DNA from: an uncultured Clostridia bacterium
GTDB taxonomy: Bacteria > Bacillota > Clostridia > Christensenellales > CASEPJ01
Length of the DNA stretch: 7,695 nucleotides
NCBI GenBank assembly: GCA_949289715.1
Contig: CASEPJ010000189.1
Coordinates: 1 to 7,695 of the forward strand
Direction: 5' to 3'
The position numbers and the translations under genes were made by a program. Below the pieces are notes generated by a model. That model did not search any database. It was not told where the DNA came from and worked only from the letters and a program-made list of their open reading frames with translations. This document shows positions 4,872 to 7,695 of this stretch, one piece after another (positions within the stretch are counted from its first letter, which is position 1; every line of letters starts with the position of its first letter).

Positions 4872-6326
4872 GTGAACAAAATAGTAAAAGAGGGTTTGAC
4901 TTTCGATGACGTTTTATTGATTCCCGGAAAAAGCCAATATGTACCCAAAGATGTAGATTTGACAACAAAATTAACCGACGATATTATTCTTAATATTCCT
5001 TTGATGAGCGCAGCAATGGATACGGTTACCGAATCTCAGCTTGCAATAGCTATGGCAAGAGAGGGCGGAATCGGAATAATACATAAAAATCTTACAATAG
5101 AAGAACAGGCCATTCAGGTAGATAAGGTTAAGAGAAGTGAACACGGAGTTATAACCGATCCTTTCTTTCTCGAACCGGAAAATTTGGTTTCGGACGCTCT
5201 TGCTCTCATGTCCAAATATAAAATAAGCGGTGTTCCGATAACTAAAAACGGAATTCTCGTAGGTATTTTGACCAACAGAGATCTTCGTTTCGAAACCGAC
5301 TACAGCCAACCGATAGGCAATGTTATGACAAAGGATAATCTTGTTACTGCACCCGTTGGCACCACACTTGAAGAAGCACAAAAAATTCTCGGTAAGCATC
5401 GTATAGAAAAATTGCCGATTGTCGATAAGGATTTTAAATTAAAGGGTTTGATTACCATTAAAGATATAGAAAAGAACAGACAGTATCCCAATTCGGCTAA
5501 AGACAAAAAGGGCAGATTATTAGTCGGTGCAGCGGTAGGTACTGCAAAAAACACTATGGACAGAGTTGCCGCTCTTGTTGACGCAAAAGTGGACGTAATT
5601 GCTTTAGATACCGCACACGGTCATTCGGTAGGCGTAATGGATATGGCGGAAAGAATTAAAAACAAATATCCAAATGTCGCATTGATTGCCGGTAACGTAG
5701 CTACCGCACAGGCCGCAAAAGATTTATTCGACAGAGGGTCGGATATTGTAAAAGTAGGTATGGGACCGGGTTCCATATGCACCACCCGTATAATTGCGGG
5801 AATTGGCGTTCCTCAGATTACGGCGGTTATGGATTGTGCCGAGGTTGCCGCTAAATATAACAAATCGATAATAGCTGACGGAGGCATAAAATATTCCGGT
5901 GATATTACAAAAGCCATTGCTGCCGGCGCAGATGCCGTAATGATAGGTTCTCTTTTTGCAGGAACCAAAGAATCTCCCGGTGAAATGGAAGTTTTCCAAG
6001 GCAGAAGCTTTAAAGTTTACAGAGGTATGGGGTCCCTTCCTGCAATGGCTGCGGGCAGCAAGGACAGATATTTCCAAGACGATGCAAAAAAATTCGTACC
6101 CGAAGGGGTGGAAGGCAGAGTTCCCTATGCCGGAGCGCTTTCGGAAATCGTTTTTCAACTTATCGGCGGATTGCGTTCGGGTATGGGTTATTGCGGTGTA
6201 AAGGATATAAAGGATTTAAAAGAAAACGGCAAATTTATAAAAATTTCCGGTGCATCTTTGGTGGAAAGCCATCCGCACGATATTTCGATTACCAAAGAAT
6301 CTCCCAATTACTCATCTAAACTATAA
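4872..6326 (+). CDS. guaB: IMP dehydrogenase
   Basis: GuaB oxidises IMP to XMP with NAD+, the committed and usually rate-limiting step toward GMP, in the cytosol as a tetramer or octamer. The 484-residue protein has the normal length and all expected parts: N-terminal barrel segment with LTFDDVLLIPGKS (9-21) and MSAAMDTVTE (45-54); two CBS regulatory domains at about 97-143 and 149-202, which bind adenine and guanine nucleotides in the family; DTAHGHS (246-252); the catalytic loop GPGSICTT with Cys303; the IMP-phosphate site ADGGIKYSGD; YRGMGS; and the mobile flap EGVEGRVPY with Arg416 and Tyr419. The start is GTG 4872, supported by a near-perfect AAAGGAGGTG site (4858-4867); no ATG fits better. 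It lies 17 bp after the purA frame and so is very likely co-transcribed with it. No motif residue is missing, in contrast to its neighbour purA. Stop TAA. No clear terminator follows directly. Confidence 0.98.
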   Translation: MNKIVKEGLTFDDVLLIPGKSQYVPKDVDLTTKLTDDIILNIPLMSAAMDTVTESQLAIAMAREGGIGIIHKNLTIEEQAIQVDKVKRSEHGVITDPFFLEPENLVSDALALMSKYKISGVPITKNGILVGILTNRDLRFETDYSQPIGNVMTKDNLVTAPVGTTLEEAQKILGKHRIEKLPIVDKDFKLKGLITIKDIEKNRQYPNSAKDKKGRLLVGAAVGTAKNTMDRVAALVDAKVDVIALDTAHGHSVGVMDMAERIKNKYPNVALIAGNVATAQAAKDLFDRGSDIVKVGMGPGSICTTRIIAGIGVPQITAVMDCAEVAAKYNKSIIADGGIKYSGDITKAIAAGADAVMIGSLFAGTKESPGEMEVFQGRSFKVYRGMGSLPAMAAGSKDRYFQDDAKKFVPEGVEGRVPYAGALSEIVFQLIGGLRSGMGYCGVKDIKDLKENGKFIKISGASLVESHPHDISITKESPNYSSKL

Positions 6327-6355
6327 AATTAATTCCGTGATTTAAAGGAATATTG

Positions 6356-6445
6356 ATGTTTGGTAAAAACAAAAAATCGAATAAGCAGATAATCTTGTTT
6401 TTTCGGACGTGGATATTTATGCCTGTTATGTGCAAATGCCTTTAA
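6356..6445 (+). CDS. Possible 29-residue small ORF after guaB
   Basis: ATG 6356 is preceded at good distance by AAAGGAA (6344-6350) and opens a frame of 29 codons ending in TAA. The predicted peptide begins MFGKNKKSNKQIILFFRTWI, with a basic N-terminus and then a short hydrophobic stretch with two Cys near the end. I recognise no family. It could be a small membrane-associated peptide translated with guaB, the remains of a longer membrane gene, or chance; frames of this length are common in AT-rich spacers. The ribosome binding site is the main support. Confidence 0.25.
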   Translation: MFGKNKKSNKQIILFFRTWIFMPVMCKCL

Positions 6446-6649
6446 TTACACGGAGTTTTTATTTAGTTTTATAAATTCTAATTTATAAATTATAAAGTTA
6501 CGTTTTAACGGATTAATAATTTTAAGGTGTAATATATCGGGGAAATATAATTATAGTTTAATAAACTTTATATTAATAGAAAATATTTAAACGGTAAACA
6601 TTAAATAATTTTTTTGTTAAATACAGGAAAAAAAGGTAAAAAACATTTT
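6446..6649. other. Intergenic region before hflX with AT-only inverted repeats
   Basis: No gene is seen. Two structures stand out: a perfect 10-bp inverted repeat TTTATAAATT / AATTTATAAA (6468-6477 and 6480-6489), and a looser AAATATTTAA / TTAAATAATTT pair (6581-6590 and 6601-6611) that runs into a seven-T stretch (6609-6615). The second has the outline of a terminator but lacks G-C pairs, so its strength is doubtful. A TATAAT lies at 6546-6551 without a good -35 box; it may be the hflX promoter. Confidence 0.35.
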
Positions 6650-7695
6650 ATGGATTTAAACTTAAAAACAGAAAAACAAAAAGCGATTTTAATATGTGTA
6701 GACTGTAATCAAACCGATATAGACGCTTCCGCAAACGAAACAGTTTTGCTTGCTGATTCGGCAGGGGCATATGTCGAACAAATTTTTTCTCAAAAAAGAG
6801 AAAAGCCCGATCCCATTTTTTATATAGGTAAGGGTAAAGCGGAAGAAATTGCTCATTACATTAAAGATAACGATATAGAACTTTGCATAACAAACGACGA
6901 TTTATCGGGAGTGCAGCAAAAAAATCTTGAAGATATTTTAGACTGTACAATAATAGACAGGACGGTTTTGATTTTGGATATTTTTGCGGCAAGGGCAACC
7001 TCCAACGAAGGTAAAATTCAGGTGGAATTGGCGCAACTAAAATATAACTTACCCAGGCTTACGGGAAAGGGCAAGCAATTATCTCGATTGGGCGGCGGTA
7101 TAGGTACAAGAGGACCTGGCGAAAAAAAGCTGGAAACGGATAAAAGAAGAATCCGAAGAGAAATAAAATCTTTGGAAGAAAAACTTGCGGTGTTGGAAAA
7201 AAATAGAAATGTTCAAAAAAAGCGTAGAAGAGAAGGCAATCTGCCATTGGTTTCCATAGTCGGATATACCAATGCAGGGAAATCCACTCTATTAAATGCT
7301 TTAACCAAAGCAAATGTTTTGGCGGAAGATAAACTTTTTGCCACTTTGGATCCCGTTACACGAAGAATCTGGGATAACGGCAGAGAATATTTATTGTCCG
7401 ATACCGTCGGTTTTGTAGACCGCCTGCCTCATACTCTGGTCGAAGCATTCAAATCAACGCTTAAGGAAGTTGAAGATGCAGATTTGCTTCTTTTGGTGTT
7501 GGATGCGTCGGATGAAAAAATTTTTCAGCAATACGAGGCGGTTTTGAAGGTTCTCGAAGAGATAAAATCGGATAAAAAACCGATTATTTTTGTATATAAT
7601 AAATGCGATAAAATAGAAAATGCGGAAGAAGTTTTTGTTCCCGGGGCTAAAATAAACATTAAAATTTCCGCTTTGAAAGGAGAAGGCTTGCAAAA
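6650..7695 (+). CDS. hflX: HflX-type ribosome-associated GTPase (C-terminus cut by window edge)
   Basis: The frame is open from ATG 6650 to the right edge, giving 348 residues; the family is usually about 420 or more, so roughly the last 70-odd residues are outside. Order of parts: N-terminal HflX domain (about 11-140) with YIGKGKAEE (58-66), NDDLSGVQQKNLE (82-94), IDRTVLILDIF (102-112); the linker motif LSRLGGGIGTRGPGEKKLET (144-163); a basic coiled-coil stretch (about 165-195); then the GTPase domain with P-loop GYTNAGKST (205-213), G3 DTVG (251-254), G4 NKCD (317-320) and a G5-like SA (340-341). HflX binds the ribosome, splits stalled or hibernating 70S particles after heat or antibiotic stress, and in some species affects macrolide-lincosamide resistance. 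The ribosome binding site is weak: AAAAGG at 6631-6636 is about 13 bp from the ATG. There is no other in-frame start close upstream. It is separated from guaB by 320 bp and is probably transcribed independently. Confidence 0.95.
   Translation, partial: MDLNLKTEKQKAILICVDCNQTDIDASANETVLLADSAGAYVEQIFSQKREKPDPIFYIGKGKAEEIAHYIKDNDIELCITNDDLSGVQQKNLEDILDCTIIDRTVLILDIFAARATSNEGKIQVELAQLKYNLPRLTGKGKQLSRLGGGIGTRGPGEKKLETDKRRIRREIKSLEEKLAVLEKNRNVQKKRRREGNLPLVSIVGYTNAGKSTLLNALTKANVLAEDKLFATLDPVTRRIWDNGREYLLSDTVGFVDRLPHTLVEAFKSTLKEVEDADLLLLVLDASDEKIFQQYEAVLKVLEEIKSDKKPIIFVYNKCDKIENAEEVFVPGAKINIKISALKGEGLQ

Noticed and set aside
4971..6158. Long minus-strand frames opposite guaB (4971-5399, 5300-5554 and 5724-6158)
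   Set aside because: They lie fully antisense to a well-conserved IMP dehydrogenase, have no good ribosome binding sites and give protein sequences with no recognisable domain.

Overview
This window looks like chromosomal DNA from a low-GC Gram-positive bacterium (Bacillota, probably an uncultured Clostridia-type lineage). The reasons are AT-rich coding sequence, strong GGAGG-type ribosome binding sites, a DUF896/YnzC protein, CvpA-family membrane proteins and purA-guaB sequences of Firmicutes style. The species cannot be told from the sequence. I see no mobile element, CRISPR array, rRNA or tRNA.

Layout. On the minus strand, two CvpA-family membrane proteins lie in tandem (1426 to 689, then 685 running off the left edge), only 3 bp apart and apparently translationally coupled. 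A very AT-rich gap of nearly 800 bp (1452-2234) separates them from plus-strand genes. It holds a near-consensus promoter (1831-1859) that would give a leader of about 370 nt for a small DUF896 gene (2235-2444), which ends in a clear intrinsic terminator. Next comes a membrane-anchored helical protein of unknown function (2762-3484) with its own TATAAT promoter. A second strong terminator-like hairpin (3490-3528) follows its stop, just before purA (3559-4854). guaB (4872-6326) follows purA after 17 bp. After a 320-bp gap with one possible 29-codon ORF comes hflX (6650 to the right edge, truncated by the window).

purA and guaB form the functional core. Both enzymes act on IMP: PurA commits it toward AMP and GuaB toward GMP, so the pair sits at the branch point of purine nucleotide synthesis.

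The most notable observation is in purA. The frame is intact over 432 codons, but codon 297 is TAG where the family has a conserved Glu, just before the L-aspartate-binding loop. Two further departures from the usual motif lie within the next ten codons, and all three can be explained by single G-to-T changes. This could be a decaying gene, a sequencing or assembly artefact, or (least likely) a TAG read as sense. No other complete gene in the window ends in TAG. I found no convincing new multi-gene system. The other points of interest are the long structured leader, the possible attenuator before purA and the unknown membrane protein.
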